NCBI RefSeq assembly: GCF_018205345.1
Contig: NZ_JADRHM010000015.1
Coordinates: 1 to 40,347, forward strand
Direction: 5' to 3'
From: Fusobacterium sp. DD2
GTDB lineage: Bacteria > Fusobacteriota > Fusobacteriia > Fusobacteriales > Fusobacteriaceae
Length of the DNA stretch: 40,347 bases
The translations under genes and the position numbers were made by a program. This document shows positions 7,881 through 16,323 of this stretch, piece after piece; positions within the stretch are counted from its first letter, which is position 1, and every line of letters starts with the position of its first letter. The notes beneath the pieces are model-generated. The model saw only the letters and a program-made list of their open reading frames with translations, had not been told where the DNA came from and did no database searches.

Positions 7881-8606
7881 TTAATTAAAGTATTTTTTTA
7901 ATAGTTTATCATATGTTCCATTTTCTTTGATTTCTGCCAAGGCTTTTTCAACTTGTTCCATAAGTTTTTTATCATTCTTTCTTATAGCTATTGCATATTC
8001 TTCCTGAGCACTATTTGCATCAGCTATTTGAAGGCCAGCATTTTGTTTAACAAAGTTCTTAGCTGGTTCAGAGTCTAATACAACTGCATCGATTTTCTTA
8101 GCTTTTAAAGCCATTATTCCAGCATAAGCTGCATTATATCTTTCAGGTTTTGCACCATCTATCTTACTAACAACTATATCACCAGTAAATCCTAACATAA
8201 CTCCAACTTTCTTTCCTTTTAAGTCATCGAAAGATTTTACTGAGTCATCTCCCTCTCTAACGATTATAACTTGGCTTGCAGTATAGTAAGGTTGAGTAAA
8301 TGAAACAGTTTTTTCTCTTTCTGGAGTAGCAGTCATTCCTGCAATAACAAGATCAACTTTCTTCATTTGTAAAGCTGGTAATAATCCATCAAAAGCCATA
8401 TCAACTATTTTAATATCAACATCCATCAATTTACCCATTTCATCTACAAGATCAATATCAAATCCAGTAGGTTTACCATTTTCAAGATATTCAAATGGAG
8501 GAAACTCTGCGTTAGTTCCAACATATACCTTTTTCTTTGCAAATGCACTTACAGAAATAGTTAAAGCTAAAATTCCAATTAAAGCTGATTTTAAAAATTT
8601 TTTCAT
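7881..8606 (-). CDS. Amino-acid ABC transporter, substrate-binding protein
   Basis: A 241-residue periplasmic binding protein of the polar amino-acid family (HisJ/ArtJ/GlnH-like). A Sec signal peptide is clear: MKKF, then a hydrophobic stretch ending SVSAFA before KKKVYVGTN. Family motifs are FPPFEYLENGKPTGFDIDLV, DMAFDGLLPALQ, AGMTATPEREKTVSFTQPYY and the LKGKKVGVMLG hinge. The substrate (Arg, Lys, Gln or His) cannot be fixed by eye. I place the start at the ATG at 8606, eight bases after AAGGAG, instead of the GTG nine bases upstream that overlaps that ribosome-binding site. It is the last gene of the three-gene transporter operon and is 27 bases after the ATPase gene. Confidence 0.92.
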   Translation of the reverse strand: MKKFLKSALIGILALTISVSAFAKKKVYVGTNAEFPPFEYLENGKPTGFDIDLVDEMGKLMDVDIKIVDMAFDGLLPALQMKKVDLVIAGMTATPEREKTVSFTQPYYTASQVIIVREGDDSVKSFDDLKGKKVGVMLGFTGDIVVSKIDGAKPERYNAAYAGIMALKAKKIDAVVLDSEPAKNFVKQNAGLQIADANSAQEEYAIAIRKNDKKLMEQVEKALAEIKENGTYDKLLKKYFN

Positions 8607-8633
8607 ATCTTTCACTCCTTATATTTTATATTT

Positions 8634-9362
8634 TTATTTATTAAGCACTTTATTTAAAAATTCTTTAGTTCTTTCATTTTTAGGGTTAGTAAATAGTTCA
8701 TCTGGTGTACTATCCTCTAATATAATTCCTTTATCCATAAAGAATACACGGTTAGCAACGTTTCTGGCAAATCCAAGTTCATGAGTAACTATAAGCATTG
8801 TCATTCCCTCTTTAGCTAGATCTCTCATAACATCCAGTACCTCTTTAATCATTTCTGGGTCAAGTGCTGAAGTTGGCTCGTCAAATAGCATTACTTCAGG
8901 TTCCATAGCTAATGCTCTTGCTATTGCTATACGTTGTTTTTGACCTCCAGATAACTGATTTGGATAGGCATTTGCTTTTTCTTTCAATCCAACCTTCTCC
9001 AATAGATAATAAGCTTTCTTTTCAGCAGCTTCACGAGTTATATTTTTTAATTTCATTGGAGCCATTACAAGATTTTCTAAAACGCTTTTATGTGGGAAAA
9101 GGTTAAAGTGTTGAAACACCATTCCTACTTTCTGACGGATTTTATTGATATCTACATCATCTGATAAAATATCCTTTTCATCTATGTATATATGTCCACT
9201 TGTTGGTTCTTCAAGTCTATTTATACATCTTAGAAATGTAGATTTACCACTTCCTGATGGTCCTATTATAGCTATAATATCACCTTTTTTTACCTCTGTT
9301 GATATCCCTTTTAATACATGTAAATCTTCAAAGTTTTTATATAGTTTTTCAATCTTAATCAC
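8634..9362 (-). CDS. Amino-acid ABC transporter, ATP-binding protein
   Basis: A 242-residue ATPase of the GlnQ/HisP/ArtP type. It has Walker [10 protein letters not shown] (about 33-41), the Q-loop in [13 protein letters not shown], the signature [15 protein letters not shown], Walker [16 protein letters not shown] and the switch His in [23 protein letters not shown] is typical for polar amino-acid importers. It should work as a homodimer on the cytoplasmic side of the permease encoded immediately upstream, with which it overlaps by eight bases. No residue needed for hydrolysis is missing. Confidence 0.95.
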   Translation of the reverse strand: MIKIEKLYKNFEDLHVLKGISTEVKKGDIIAIIGPSGSGKSTFLRCINRLEEPTSGHIYIDEKDILSDDVDINKIRQKVGMVFQHFNLFPHKSVLENLVMAPMKLKNITREAAEKKAYYLLEKVGLKEKANAYPNQLSGGQKQRIAIARALAMEPEVMLFDEPTSALDPEMIKEVLDVMRDLAKEGMTMLIVTHELGFARNVANRVFFMDKGIILEDSTPDELFTNPKNERTKEFLNKVLNK

Positions 9363-10065
9363 TTACTTTCAACCCCTTTTCAACTTTTCTCATAAATTTA
9401 GTAAATAAGCTTGTCATTATAAGGTATATAAGACCAACTGCAAGTAGAGGTTCAACTCCTCTATAAGTTTGGCTTGTAATTATATTGGCAGATCTTAGTA
9501 AATCCACACCACCTATAAATCCAACAATTGATGTTTCTTTTAAAAGAGTTATAAATTCACTAACTAGAGCTGGAAGTATCTTTTTAATTGCCTGAGGAAT
9601 AATTACCTCTTTCATAGATTGTTTGTAGTTCATTCCTAAAGCTCTTGCTGCTTCCATTTGACCTTTATCAAGTCCTTCAATACCTGCTCTTATTATTTCT
9701 GCAACATATGCACCAGAGTTAATACCAAATGATAGAGCTGCTATAACAAGTATTGGTGTATCTCTTAAAGCTCCAACAAATATAAGGTTTGCCATTATCA
9801 TAAGTTGTACAACTGCTGGTGTACCTCTTATTAAATCTACATACCCATAAGCTATTTTAGATAGTGGATTGAAATTTTTCCATTTCTTATTATGTTTAAA
9901 TGGATAAAAATTTGATAATTCCATCAATGCTATTAATATTCCTAGCATAATCCCTATAATTGCTGCTAATGCTGTTGTTCCTATTGAAAATCCTAATCCT
10001 TGAAGAATATATTTATATCTGTCACCATCAATAAATATCTCCTTTAAAACGTGTAAATATTCCAT
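9355..10065 (-). CDS. Amino-acid ABC transporter, permease
   Basis: A 236-residue HisM/GlnP-type inner-membrane permease with about five membrane spans. Family motifs include [15 protein letters not shown] near residue 80, [20 protein letters not shown], and the EAA loop [20 protein letters not shown] that contacts the ATPase. The operon order permease-ATPase-binding protein is less common than binding protein first. The ATG follows ATAGGAGGACACA. A strong intrinsic terminator ends 36 bases upstream, with no room for a separate promoter, so expression seems to depend on read-through from the leader described at 10101-10362. Confidence 0.94.
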   Translation of the reverse strand: MEYLHVLKEIFIDGDRYKYILQGLGFSIGTTALAAIIGIMLGILIALMELSNFYPFKHNKKWKNFNPLSKIAYGYVDLIRGTPAVVQLMIMANLIFVGALRDTPILVIAALSFGINSGAYVAEIIRAGIEGLDKGQMEAARALGMNYKQSMKEVIIPQAIKKILPALVSEFITLLKETSIVGFIGGVDLLRSANIITSQTYRGVEPLLAVGLIYLIMTSLFTKFMRKVEKGLKVSD

Positions 10066-10100
10066 TGTGTCCTCCTATATATAAAATTAATTATTTCTGT

Positions 10101-10132
10101 AAAAAAAAATACAGACTAAACCTGTCTGTATT
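10101..10132 (-). terminator. Terminator hairpin in the leader of the amino-acid transporter (attenuator)
   Basis: On the minus strand AATACAGAC and GTCTGTATT form a perfect 9-bp stem with the loop AGGTTTA, followed by a run of T residues. It sits between the promoter at 10334-10362 and the permease ATG at 10065. A second hairpin (AAAACATA/TATGTTTT, 10137-10157) lies directly before it and could take part in switching. Confidence 0.8.
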
Positions 10133-10216
10133 ACATAAAACATAATAAATATGTTTTTTCTTTATGCTCAAGGGAATACAAAAATAAACTCCCAATCTTT
10201 TCCATAAAAAAGTAAT

Positions 10217-10237
10217 TAGAGTAATTAGGCAACTCTA
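10217..10237 (-). promoter_or_regulatory. Hairpin overlapping the leader-ORF stop codon
   Basis: TAGAGT and ACTCTA (minus strand, 10237-10232 and 10222-10217) form a 6-bp stem that encloses the stop codon of the leader ORF. A ribosome at the end of the ORF would disrupt it. That is the usual geometry of a translation-sensitive leader. The stem is short, so the call is tentative. Confidence 0.35.
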
Positions 10238-10302
10238 GTGACAAGGTTAGATATACTATTAAATTGTATTCTGCTATTCCTCATCCTTAAAGACCTTAAC
10301 AT
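10225..10302 (-). CDS. Putative 25-residue leader peptide
   Basis: A small ORF begins with ATG at 10302, seven bases after a perfect AAGGAG, and ends in TAA. The peptide begins MLRSLRMRNSR and contains five Arg among 25 residues, four of them at positions 3, 6, 8 and 11. The codons are AGG (three times) and AGA. It starts about 25 bases downstream of the expected transcription start and ends about 90 bases before the terminator hairpin. This resembles a transcription-attenuation leader in which ribosome stalling at arginine codons would control the transporter operon. There is no homology evidence, so chance cannot be excluded. Confidence 0.5.
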   Translation of the reverse strand: MLRSLRMRNSRIQFNSISNLVTRVA

Positions 10303-10333
10303 TTCTCTTCTCCTTTTCTTCTTGATTTTCCTT

Positions 10334-10362
10334 ATTATACTCTATACAGATTAAAAAGTCAA
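10334..10362 (-). promoter_or_regulatory. Promoter of the amino-acid transporter operon
   Basis: On the minus strand TTGACT (10362-10357) and TATAAT (10339-10334) are separated by exactly 17 bp. The promoter lies just after the alarmone synthetase stop codon (10383) and about 270 bases before the permease start. That leaves a long untranslated leader. Confidence 0.85.
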
Positions 10363-10382
10363 ATAATTATAATTTTTTATTC

Positions 10383-11039
10383 CTATGGCATTACTTTATG
10401 TTTAATATTTTCCATTTTCTTATCAAATTCTGATGATAAAGCAGCACATTCTGCTAATTCTTTTTCAATTGCATCTACCTGTTCTGGATCTATATTTTTC
10501 TTATACATCAATTTATGTTCCAATGTAGCCCAGGCGTCCATGGCAATTGTTCTAAATTGTATTTCAACTTTAATATTCTTTTTAGTATCGTGTAGAAATA
10601 TTGGTATCGATACAATTAAGTGTAAACTTCTATAACCATTCTTTTTAGGATTTTTGATATAATCTTTCATAGTTATAAGAGTAATATCATCCTGATTTAA
10701 AAAATTTGTTACAAGACGGTATATATCCTCAACAAATGGTGTAATTACACGAATTCCTGCAATATCATGGAGATTTTCCTGGATACTTTCCACTGTTATA
10801 GGAAGGTTTCTCTTTTTCATTTTTGTAAATATGCTCTTTAAAGTTTTTACACGACTTTTTATTCCTTCAATTGAGTTATATGTCCCATGGACCTGAAGAT
10901 CCAGTGCCAATACTTCAAATTTAGTTGTAATCTCTTTTATTGCACATTCATAGAATACAAACATCTCACGTAGAGGTAAAATATCTTTCTCCAGTTCTCC
11001 GTCTATGATTTTTTCAATAATAATATCTTTTATTTCCAT
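10383..11039 (-). CDS. relQ: Small alarmone synthetase (RelQ-like GTP pyrophosphokinase)
   Basis: A 218-residue protein made of a single RelA/SpoT synthetase domain with no hydrolase, TGS or ACT domain, which is the RelQ/YjbM (SAS1) layout. Seen are the GIKSRVKTLKSIFTKMKKR substrate segment, DIAGIRVITPFVEDIY, NPKKNGYRSLHLIVSIPI (G-loop region) and VEIQFRTIAMDAWATLEHKL with the conserved Glu/Gln. It transfers pyrophosphate from ATP to GTP or GDP to make (p)ppGpp in stress. It lies 26 bases after the aminotransferase and is probably co-transcribed with it. The RelQ rather than RelP assignment rests on length and the C-terminal helix and is less certain. Confidence 0.88.
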   Translation of the reverse strand: MEIKDIIIEKIIDGELEKDILPLREMFVFYECAIKEITTKFEVLALDLQVHGTYNSIEGIKSRVKTLKSIFTKMKKRNLPITVESIQENLHDIAGIRVITPFVEDIYRLVTNFLNQDDITLITMKDYIKNPKKNGYRSLHLIVSIPIFLHDTKKNIKVEIQFRTIAMDAWATLEHKLMYKKNIDPEQVDAIEKELAECAALSSEFDKKMENIKHKVMP

Positions 11040-11065
11040 TATTTAGAGACACTCTCCTTATGGCA

Positions 11066-12256
11066 TTATTTGCTGTTATACTCTTCTAATGCTCTTCTTA
11101 ACACTATCATTGCATTTTCTATGTCATCTATATTTGTGCAGAAAGAAAATCTTGCTTCTTGCATTCCTTTACCCTCTGTATAATAAAATCCAGGTCCAGG
11201 TGCAATAAGTATTGTCTTTCCTTCATAAGAGTAATCAGTTAACAGCCATTTAGCAAATTTTTCCACATTATCAACTGGAAGTTTTGCAAATATATAGAAA
11301 GCACCTTGAGGTTTAGAGCAAACTACTCCTGGTATTCTTTTTAAATATCCATATAATAGATCCCTTCTGCTTTTATATTTCAGTTTAACATCTTCTAAAT
11401 AGCTATCCATAGTATTGATAAGATTTGCAGCAGCGTGTTGTTCTATTGTAGATACACATAGTCTTGCCTGGCAGAACTTTAAGATATAATTCATGAGTTC
11501 ATGATTTTTACTTGCAATTAGACCAATTCTTGCACCACATGCACTATAGTGTTTAGATATACTATCTACTAAAATTACTCTATCAGCTATATCTGACATC
11601 TTCATGACTGAAGTATAAGGAGTATCATCATAAACAAATTGCCTATATACCTCATCTGCAATTATATACAGATCATGTTCTTTTGCAATCTCACCTATCA
11701 TGTGGATTTCATCTTCTGTATATACAGTTCCAGTTGGGTTAACTGGATTTGAAAACATTATAGCTCTTGTCTTAGGAGTTATATATTTTTCAATCTCCTC
11801 TTTTGATGGCAGATGGAAATTATTTTCTATTGAAGTAGGAATTGCTTTAACAGTAGCTCCTGAAAACATAGAAAAACTTGAGTAGTTTGAGTAGAAAGGT
11901 TCTGGTACTAATACCTCATCTCCCTCGTTACAAATACACATTAAAATGAAAAATATTGCTTCACTTCCACCTTGTGTAATTAAGATATCATCAACATTGA
12001 TATCTATGCCACTTTTTTGATAACTTTTTACAAAACTTTCCCTAAGTTTTAAAATTCCTTTTGAATCTGAATAAGTTACTATTTTTTCTTTATAGTTATG
12101 AAGACCTTCAAAAAATGAGTCTGGTGTTACTATATTAGGTTGTCCAATATTTAGTTTATAAACCTTTACTCCTTTTTTTTCAGCCTCATCTGCAAGAGGA
12201 ATTAACTTTCTTATTGGAGAAAAGTTCATTTCTAATGCTCTTTTTGATATATTCAT
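11066..12256 (-). CDS. Class I/II pyridoxal-phosphate aminotransferase (AspC-like)
   Basis: A 396-residue fold-type I aminotransferase. Visible are NIGQPNIVTP, the cofactor-binding TQGGSEAIFF, the NPVNPTGTVYT loop, ADEVYRQFVY, the Schiff-base Lys in DSISKHYSACGARIGL, and the C-terminal Arg in EARFSFCTN. The substrate could be aspartate or another amino acid. An in-frame ATG at 12322 would add 22 residues, but I choose 12256: it has AGAGGAG five to six bases upstream, and the promoter found at 12313-12341 would start transcription downstream of 12322. It probably forms an operon with the alarmone synthetase that follows. Confidence 0.9.
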   Translation of the reverse strand: MNISKRALEMNFSPIRKLIPLADEAEKKGVKVYKLNIGQPNIVTPDSFFEGLHNYKEKIVTYSDSKGILKLRESFVKSYQKSGIDINVDDILITQGGSEAIFFILMCICNEGDEVLVPEPFYSNYSSFSMFSGATVKAIPTSIENNFHLPSKEEIEKYITPKTRAIMFSNPVNPTGTVYTEDEIHMIGEIAKEHDLYIIADEVYRQFVYDDTPYTSVMKMSDIADRVILVDSISKHYSACGARIGLIASKNHELMNYILKFCQARLCVSTIEQHAAANLINTMDSYLEDVKLKYKSRRDLLYGYLKRIPGVVCSKPQGAFYIFAKLPVDNVEKFAKWLLTDYSYEGKTILIAPGPGFYYTEGKGMQEARFSFCTNIDDIENAMIVLRRALEEYNSK

Positions 12257-12312
12257 TTCTTCTCCTCTCTCAAGACCAAAATTGTCTTCTATACATTTAT
12301 TGATATTCATTA

Positions 12313-12341
12313 ATTTTATCACATACTAGAAAAAAATTCAA
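12313..12341 (-). promoter_or_regulatory. Promoter for the aminotransferase-relQ pair
   Basis: TTGAAT (12341-12336) and TAAAAT (12318-12313) on the minus strand are 17 bp apart. The predicted transcription start is near 12306, which supports the translation start at 12256. Confidence 0.65.
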
Positions 12342-12361
12342 AATATTTATTTAGATAAATG

Positions 12362-12389
12362 AAAAAAGACTCCCTATAAGAGAGTCTTT
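12362..12389 (-). terminator. Terminator of the cobalamin operon
   Basis: On the minus strand AAAGACTC and GAGTCTTT form an 8-bp stem followed by a T run. It starts five bases after the cbiJ stop codon and closes the 13-gene operon. Confidence 0.9.
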
Positions 12390-12393
12390 AACA

Positions 12394-13149
12394 CTATTTT
12401 ATTTCTTTAGATATTACATTTACAAGTTCATCAATATCACTATAATGATTTGGATATATTATTTGAGGTCTTGTAAGATAGATAACTTCTACATTTTTTT
12501 CTTCAGCAGCTTCTATCTTCTCCTTTTCTCCTCCTGTAGCTCCAGCCTGTTTAGTGACTAGATATTTAATATCATACTGATCAATCATTGCGATATTCAT
12601 CTCTTTTGTAAATGGTCCTTGCATAGCTATAATATTTTTCGGCAGAATCCCATTATCCTCACATCTTTTTACCATATCCCACTTAGGTAAAATTCTAAAA
12701 TAACAGTTACCTAAGTTCTTGATATTTGAAAAATGTGGAATATTATTACTTCCAAGTGTAATTAAAATATTACCGTCTAAAGTTTCCAAATCAGAAACCA
12801 ATTCATCAATTGTTTCAAATTTTCTATACTTTTTAGGGAGAAAAGAAACCTCTTCTCTTTCAAACCTGTAATACTTTATTTTTTTATTCTGAGATGCTTT
12901 TAATGCATTGGTAGAAACCTCTGCTGCATAAGGATGACTTAAGTCTATAACTGTATCAACACCGTTTTCCATAATAAACTCTTCCATCATTTCAAGAGTA
13001 AGCTTTTTACAAACTACCTTAACTGGCAGATTTTCCAGTAACTTTCCTCCATACTCTGTGGCAGTTGTTACAACAATATTCTGAGTAGTTTTTATTATTT
13101 TTTCTAAAAACTCTCTTGAATCCTTAGTTCCGCCTATGACCCAGATCAT
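12394..13149 (-). CDS. cbiJ: Cobalt-precorrin-6A reductase
   Basis: CbiJ/CobK reduces a double bond of cobalt-precorrin-6A with NAD(P)H to give cobalt-precorrin-6B. The 251-residue protein starts MIWVIGGTKDSREFLEKI, the nucleotide-binding N-terminus of this family, and has DLSHPYAAEVSTNAL near residue 92, MQGPFTKEMN near 181 and YLVTKQAGATGGEKEKIEAA near 200-220, all CbiJ signatures. It is the last gene of the operon. Its ATG overlaps the cbiH stop by four bases (ATGA), indicating coupled translation. Confidence 0.92.
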   Translation of the reverse strand: MIWVIGGTKDSREFLEKIIKTTQNIVVTTATEYGGKLLENLPVKVVCKKLTLEMMEEFIMENGVDTVIDLSHPYAAEVSTNALKASQNKKIKYYRFEREEVSFLPKKYRKFETIDELVSDLETLDGNILITLGSNNIPHFSNIKNLGNCYFRILPKWDMVKRCEDNGILPKNIIAMQGPFTKEMNIAMIDQYDIKYLVTKQAGATGGEKEKIEAAEEKNVEVIYLTRPQIIYPNHYSDIDELVNVISKEIK

Positions 13150-13877
13150 AACTTATATCCTCTAGGTGTTATCATCTTTCCATTTTTAATATATGTTTTT
13201 GAGTTACCTACTATAACCACTGTAAACATATCTATTTCGTGATTTAACATTTCATCAAGGTTAGTTAGGGTATAGTTTTGATCTTCTCTTCCAACGTGTC
13301 TTAATAAAGCCACAGGTGTCTTAGGATCTTTATGTCTTAACATAATTTCTCTTGCTTCAACTATTTGTTCAGTTCTACCTTTACTTTTTGGATTGTATAG
13401 AGAGATAACAAAGTCTGCATCACTTGCTCTATCTATTCTCTTAGTTATAACATCCCAGTCAGTTAACAGGTCACTTAAGCTTATTATAGCCTGGTCATGC
13501 ATTAAAGGTGCTCCTACTAATGATGCTCCAGCTACTGAAGATGTAATACCAGGGATAACTTCAACATCTATTCCACTTCCTAGTGCAACTTCTATCATTA
13601 TTCCTGCCATTCCATATATTCCAGCATCTCCACTGCTGATCAATGCAACTGTTTTTCCCTCTTTAGCAAGCTCTAATACTTTTTCACATCTATCTATCTC
13701 TTTTTTCATTCCTGATACATAGAACTCTTTATCTTTAAATTCATCTTTAACTAAGTCAATATAAGTGATGTATCCAGCTATTACATCAACATTTTTTAAT
13801 GTATTATAACATCTGATACTCATATCCTGCATATTTCCAGGTCCTATACCTACTACATATATTTTTCCTTTATTCAT
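13146..13877 (-). CDS. cbiH: Cobalt-precorrin-3B C17-methyltransferase
   Basis: CbiH methylates C17 and contracts the ring to give cobalt-precorrin-4. The protein, 243 residues from the start chosen here, begins MNKGKIYVVGIGPGNMQDMS, the SAM-binding start of the tetrapyrrole methylase fold, and has ALISSGDAGIYGMAGIM, VIPGITSSVAGASLVGAPLMHD and ISLYNPKSKGR typical of CbiH/CobJ. An ATG at 13895 would add six residues, but the best ribosome-binding site (GAGGAG) lies inside those codons, so I prefer 13877. It overlaps the end of cbiG by eight bases and overlaps cbiJ by four. Confidence 0.92.
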   Translation of the reverse strand: MNKGKIYVVGIGPGNMQDMSIRCYNTLKNVDVIAGYITYIDLVKDEFKDKEFYVSGMKKEIDRCEKVLELAKEGKTVALISSGDAGIYGMAGIMIEVALGSGIDVEVIPGITSSVAGASLVGAPLMHDQAIISLSDLLTDWDVITKRIDRASDADFVISLYNPKSKGRTEQIVEAREIMLRHKDPKTPVALLRHVGREDQNYTLTNLDEMLNHEIDMFTVVIVGNSKTYIKNGKMITPRGYKL

Positions 13878-14856
13878 TTTCAAACTTCTCCTCATAAATT
13901 GATATTGTTATTCCATTATAAATAAACTTTTGCTCTATAAATTTACCATTTTTATTTGATGCTAAATAAGCACATGGTTCAGATACACAAGTTACACCAA
14001 TCTGTTTTTTTACAAATTCAGATCCTTTAAAATTACTCTCTACTGTTAGTATTTTACTTCTATCTATTATAATAGGTTCATGTCCTAATTCTTTAGCTGC
14101 ATCTATTAAGCCAATTTCATCAGCTTTAACATCTACTGTTGCAATTTTACGTATACTCTTATATGAGAGATTATATTTTTTCATAAGTGTATCTACAGCT
14201 TTTAAGATATCCTCTTTTAAAGTACCTCTACGACATCCAATACCTAAAATAAGATTTTTAGGATATAATCTCATTATTTCTATATTCTCTTTATTAGATG
14301 TTATTACAACTCCCTCACTATTGCCATTTTCTCCAAATGTAACATTTTTAGGAAGCAGTATATCTACTTTTTTATTATCAACTATTAAAGATGTGATATT
14401 CTTAGCTTTTTCCAAATTCTCCATTTCACAGTTCATTTTCTGAGATAGAGTATCAATAGCTATCTTTCCAGTTATATCAGAACTTGTTGTAATTATTGGT
14501 AAAAGTGAAAACTGCTGAGCTAAATCTGATGCCAATTCATTTGCTCCACCTAGATGACCAGAGAGAAGAGATATTACAAATCTCTCCTGTTCATCTATAA
14601 CTACAACAGCTGGATCCACATCTTTACTTTTGATTAAAGGTGCAATCTTTCTAATTACAATCCCTGTTGCCATAATAAATATATGTGCATCATATCTATT
14701 AAACTGTTTTCCCAATTCATCTGTAAAGTTATCTATCTGTAAAGTATTATTAATTTCAAATTTCTTAAGTGTATATATATCTGCTGAAATTTCACTTCCT
14801 AATCTATAAGCTACTCTCCCAGCTCCCCGTGTAACACTCCATATAGCTATTTTCAT
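13870..14856 (-). CDS. cbiG: Cobalt-precorrin-5A hydrolase
   Basis: CbiG opens the delta-lactone of cobalt-precorrin-5A and releases acetaldehyde, giving cobalt-precorrin-5B. The 328-residue protein has the three-part CbiG layout: an N-terminal domain with FIMATGIVIRKIAPLIKSKD and DPAVVVIDE, a middle region with SLLSGHLGGANELA and PIITTSSD, and a C-terminal domain starting LILGIGCRRGT that ends with VTCVSEPCAYLAS. It is not fused to another Cbi protein. The start is one base after the cbiF stop. Confidence 0.93.
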   Translation of the reverse strand: MKIAIWSVTRGAGRVAYRLGSEISADIYTLKKFEINNTLQIDNFTDELGKQFNRYDAHIFIMATGIVIRKIAPLIKSKDVDPAVVVIDEQERFVISLLSGHLGGANELASDLAQQFSLLPIITTSSDITGKIAIDTLSQKMNCEMENLEKAKNITSLIVDNKKVDILLPKNVTFGENGNSEGVVITSNKENIEIMRLYPKNLILGIGCRRGTLKEDILKAVDTLMKKYNLSYKSIRKIATVDVKADEIGLIDAAKELGHEPIIIDRSKILTVESNFKGSEFVKKQIGVTCVSEPCAYLASNKNGKFIEQKFIYNGITISIYEEKFENE

Positions 14857-14857
14857 C

Positions 14858-15616
14858 TTATTTTATTCCTTTTCTAAACTCATGAGTAAATGTTTTATCA
14901 TATAATTTAGATTTTTCGTATTTATCTCCTAAAAAATCTCCAACAAGAATTTGAGCAGTTTTAGTTATTCCAGCTTCTTTTACTTTTTGTTCAATTGTTT
15001 CTAGAGTACCAATAACTATTTTTTGGTCTTCCCATGTAGCTCTTTGTACAACAGCAATTGGAGTAGTCATAGGATAAGATGTTCCAAGTCTTTTTACAAC
15101 ATCTCCTATCATATGAACTGATAAAAATATAGCCATTGATGCTCTGTGTTTAGCAAGGCTTTCTAATGATTCATTTTCTGGAACTGGAGTTCTTCCTTCT
15201 AGTCTAGTACAAATAACAGTTTGTGATACTGATGGAAGTGTAAATTCTTTTTTTACAGCTGCAGCAGATGCTAAAAATGAGCTTACTCCTGGAATTACTT
15301 CATATTCTATTCCATTTTCATCCAGGATATCCATTTGTTCTCTATGAGCACCAAATATAGCTGGGTCTCCTGTATGAACTCTAGCTACTTTCTTCCCTGC
15401 TCTGATTCCTTTTATTGTTACATCCATTACCTCTTCAAGAGTCATAGATGCTGAGTTATATATTTCTGCTCCCTCTTTGTGACAGTCGATAACTTGTCTA
15501 GGAACTAATGAACCTGCATATATAATAATGTCAGCTTCTTTAACTATTCTTTGTCCTTTTATTGTTATTAATTCTGGATCCCCAGGTCCTGCTCCTATAA
15601 AGAAAACTTTTTCCAT
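14858..15616 (-). CDS. cbiF: Cobalt-precorrin-4 C11-methyltransferase
   Basis: CbiF methylates C11 of cobalt-precorrin-4 with SAM. The 252-residue protein starts MEKVFFIGAGPGDPELITIK and has IIIYAGSLVPRQVI, RVHTGDPAIFGAHREQM, VIPGVSSFLASAAAVKKEFT and the downstream SQTVICTRLEGRTPVPE segment that marks CbiF/CobM. Length is typical of the family. The start overlaps the end of cbiL by 22 bases in another frame, one of several tight overlaps in this operon. Confidence 0.95.
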   Translation of the reverse strand: MEKVFFIGAGPGDPELITIKGQRIVKEADIIIYAGSLVPRQVIDCHKEGAEIYNSASMTLEEVMDVTIKGIRAGKKVARVHTGDPAIFGAHREQMDILDENGIEYEVIPGVSSFLASAAAVKKEFTLPSVSQTVICTRLEGRTPVPENESLESLAKHRASMAIFLSVHMIGDVVKRLGTSYPMTTPIAVVQRATWEDQKIVIGTLETIEQKVKEAGITKTAQILVGDFLGDKYEKSKLYDKTFTHEFRKGIK

Positions 15617-16323
15617 TCTTCGAATCCTCCTTTTTTAAATATCATAGTTGTGAAATATGGGATATCTTCCTTAGTTAAATTTGAAATATCATAGAATACT
15701 TTTTCTGTATCTTTACCACTGTTAGATACCATTATTACATTGTTCATATTTCCAGTTTTTGCTAATGCTTCTTTTAATTTATCAAAGTTTCTGCTGACTT
15801 TCATAAATACGATGTTATCTGTGTCATTTAATTCTTTTTCTATATCTGTATTTTCATTTATAGAAACTATTTTAAGTGACTCGTCTCCCATAACGATTGG
15901 GAAGTTAAATCTTGAAGACATATCTGCAAATGAAGATATACCAGGAACTGTTTCAACTTGTTTTTTATATTTGTCTTGAAGATTTTCAAGGATATATACA
16001 TATGTACTGTATGTCATTGAATCTCCAATAGTTAAGAATCCAACATTTTTTCCTTCATCTAATAATTTTTCTACAACTCTTGTATTAGCTTTTCTTCCTT
16101 CTACTCTATCTAATGGGTTCTTTAGCATTGGGAATTCCATGAATACTAAGTCTACACCTGGTTTTAAATACTCTTTTGAAATTTCATAAGCAGTACTTCC
16201 TTCATCTTTTTTAGCTTCTGGAACGATTACTACATCTAGTTTCTTTAAAATATTAATTGCCTTTACTGTTAATTGTTCAGGGTCTCCTACCCCTACTCCT
16301 ATTCCATAAAATTTGTTACTCAT
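15595..16323 (-). CDS. cbiL: Cobalt-precorrin-2 C20-methyltransferase
   Basis: CbiL methylates C20 of cobalt-precorrin-2 to give cobalt-precorrin-3. The 242-residue protein begins MSNKFYGIGVGVGDPEQLTV, with the GVGVGDPE motif typical of CbiL/CobI, then VVIVPEAKKDEGSTAYEI, FLTIGDSMTYSTYVYI and TVPGISSFADMSSRFNFPI. The start follows AGGAGGAAATAAATA, and the preceding cbiT stop is immediately adjacent with no gap. The C-terminal tail overlaps the start of cbiF. Confidence 0.94.
   Translation of the reverse strand: MSNKFYGIGVGVGDPEQLTVKAINILKKLDVVIVPEAKKDEGSTAYEISKEYLKPGVDLVFMEFPMLKNPLDRVEGRKANTRVVEKLLDEGKNVGFLTIGDSMTYSTYVYILENLQDKYKKQVETVPGISSFADMSSRFNFPIVMGDESLKIVSINENTDIEKELNDTDNIVFMKVSRNFDKLKEALAKTGNMNNVIMVSNSGKDTEKVFYDISNLTKEDIPYFTTMIFKKGGFEEWKKFSL

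Noticed and set aside
8634-9362. Shadow frames opposite the ABC ATPase as genes
   Set aside because: All Walker and signature motifs belong to the minus-strand ATPase; the opposite frames have no such support.
10081-10340. A known riboswitch (lysine, SAM, T-box or glycine) in the leader of the amino-acid transporter
   Set aside because: I could not find the conserved T-box sequence, L-box core or SAM-box elements. The short ORF with a good ribosome-binding site explains the leader better.
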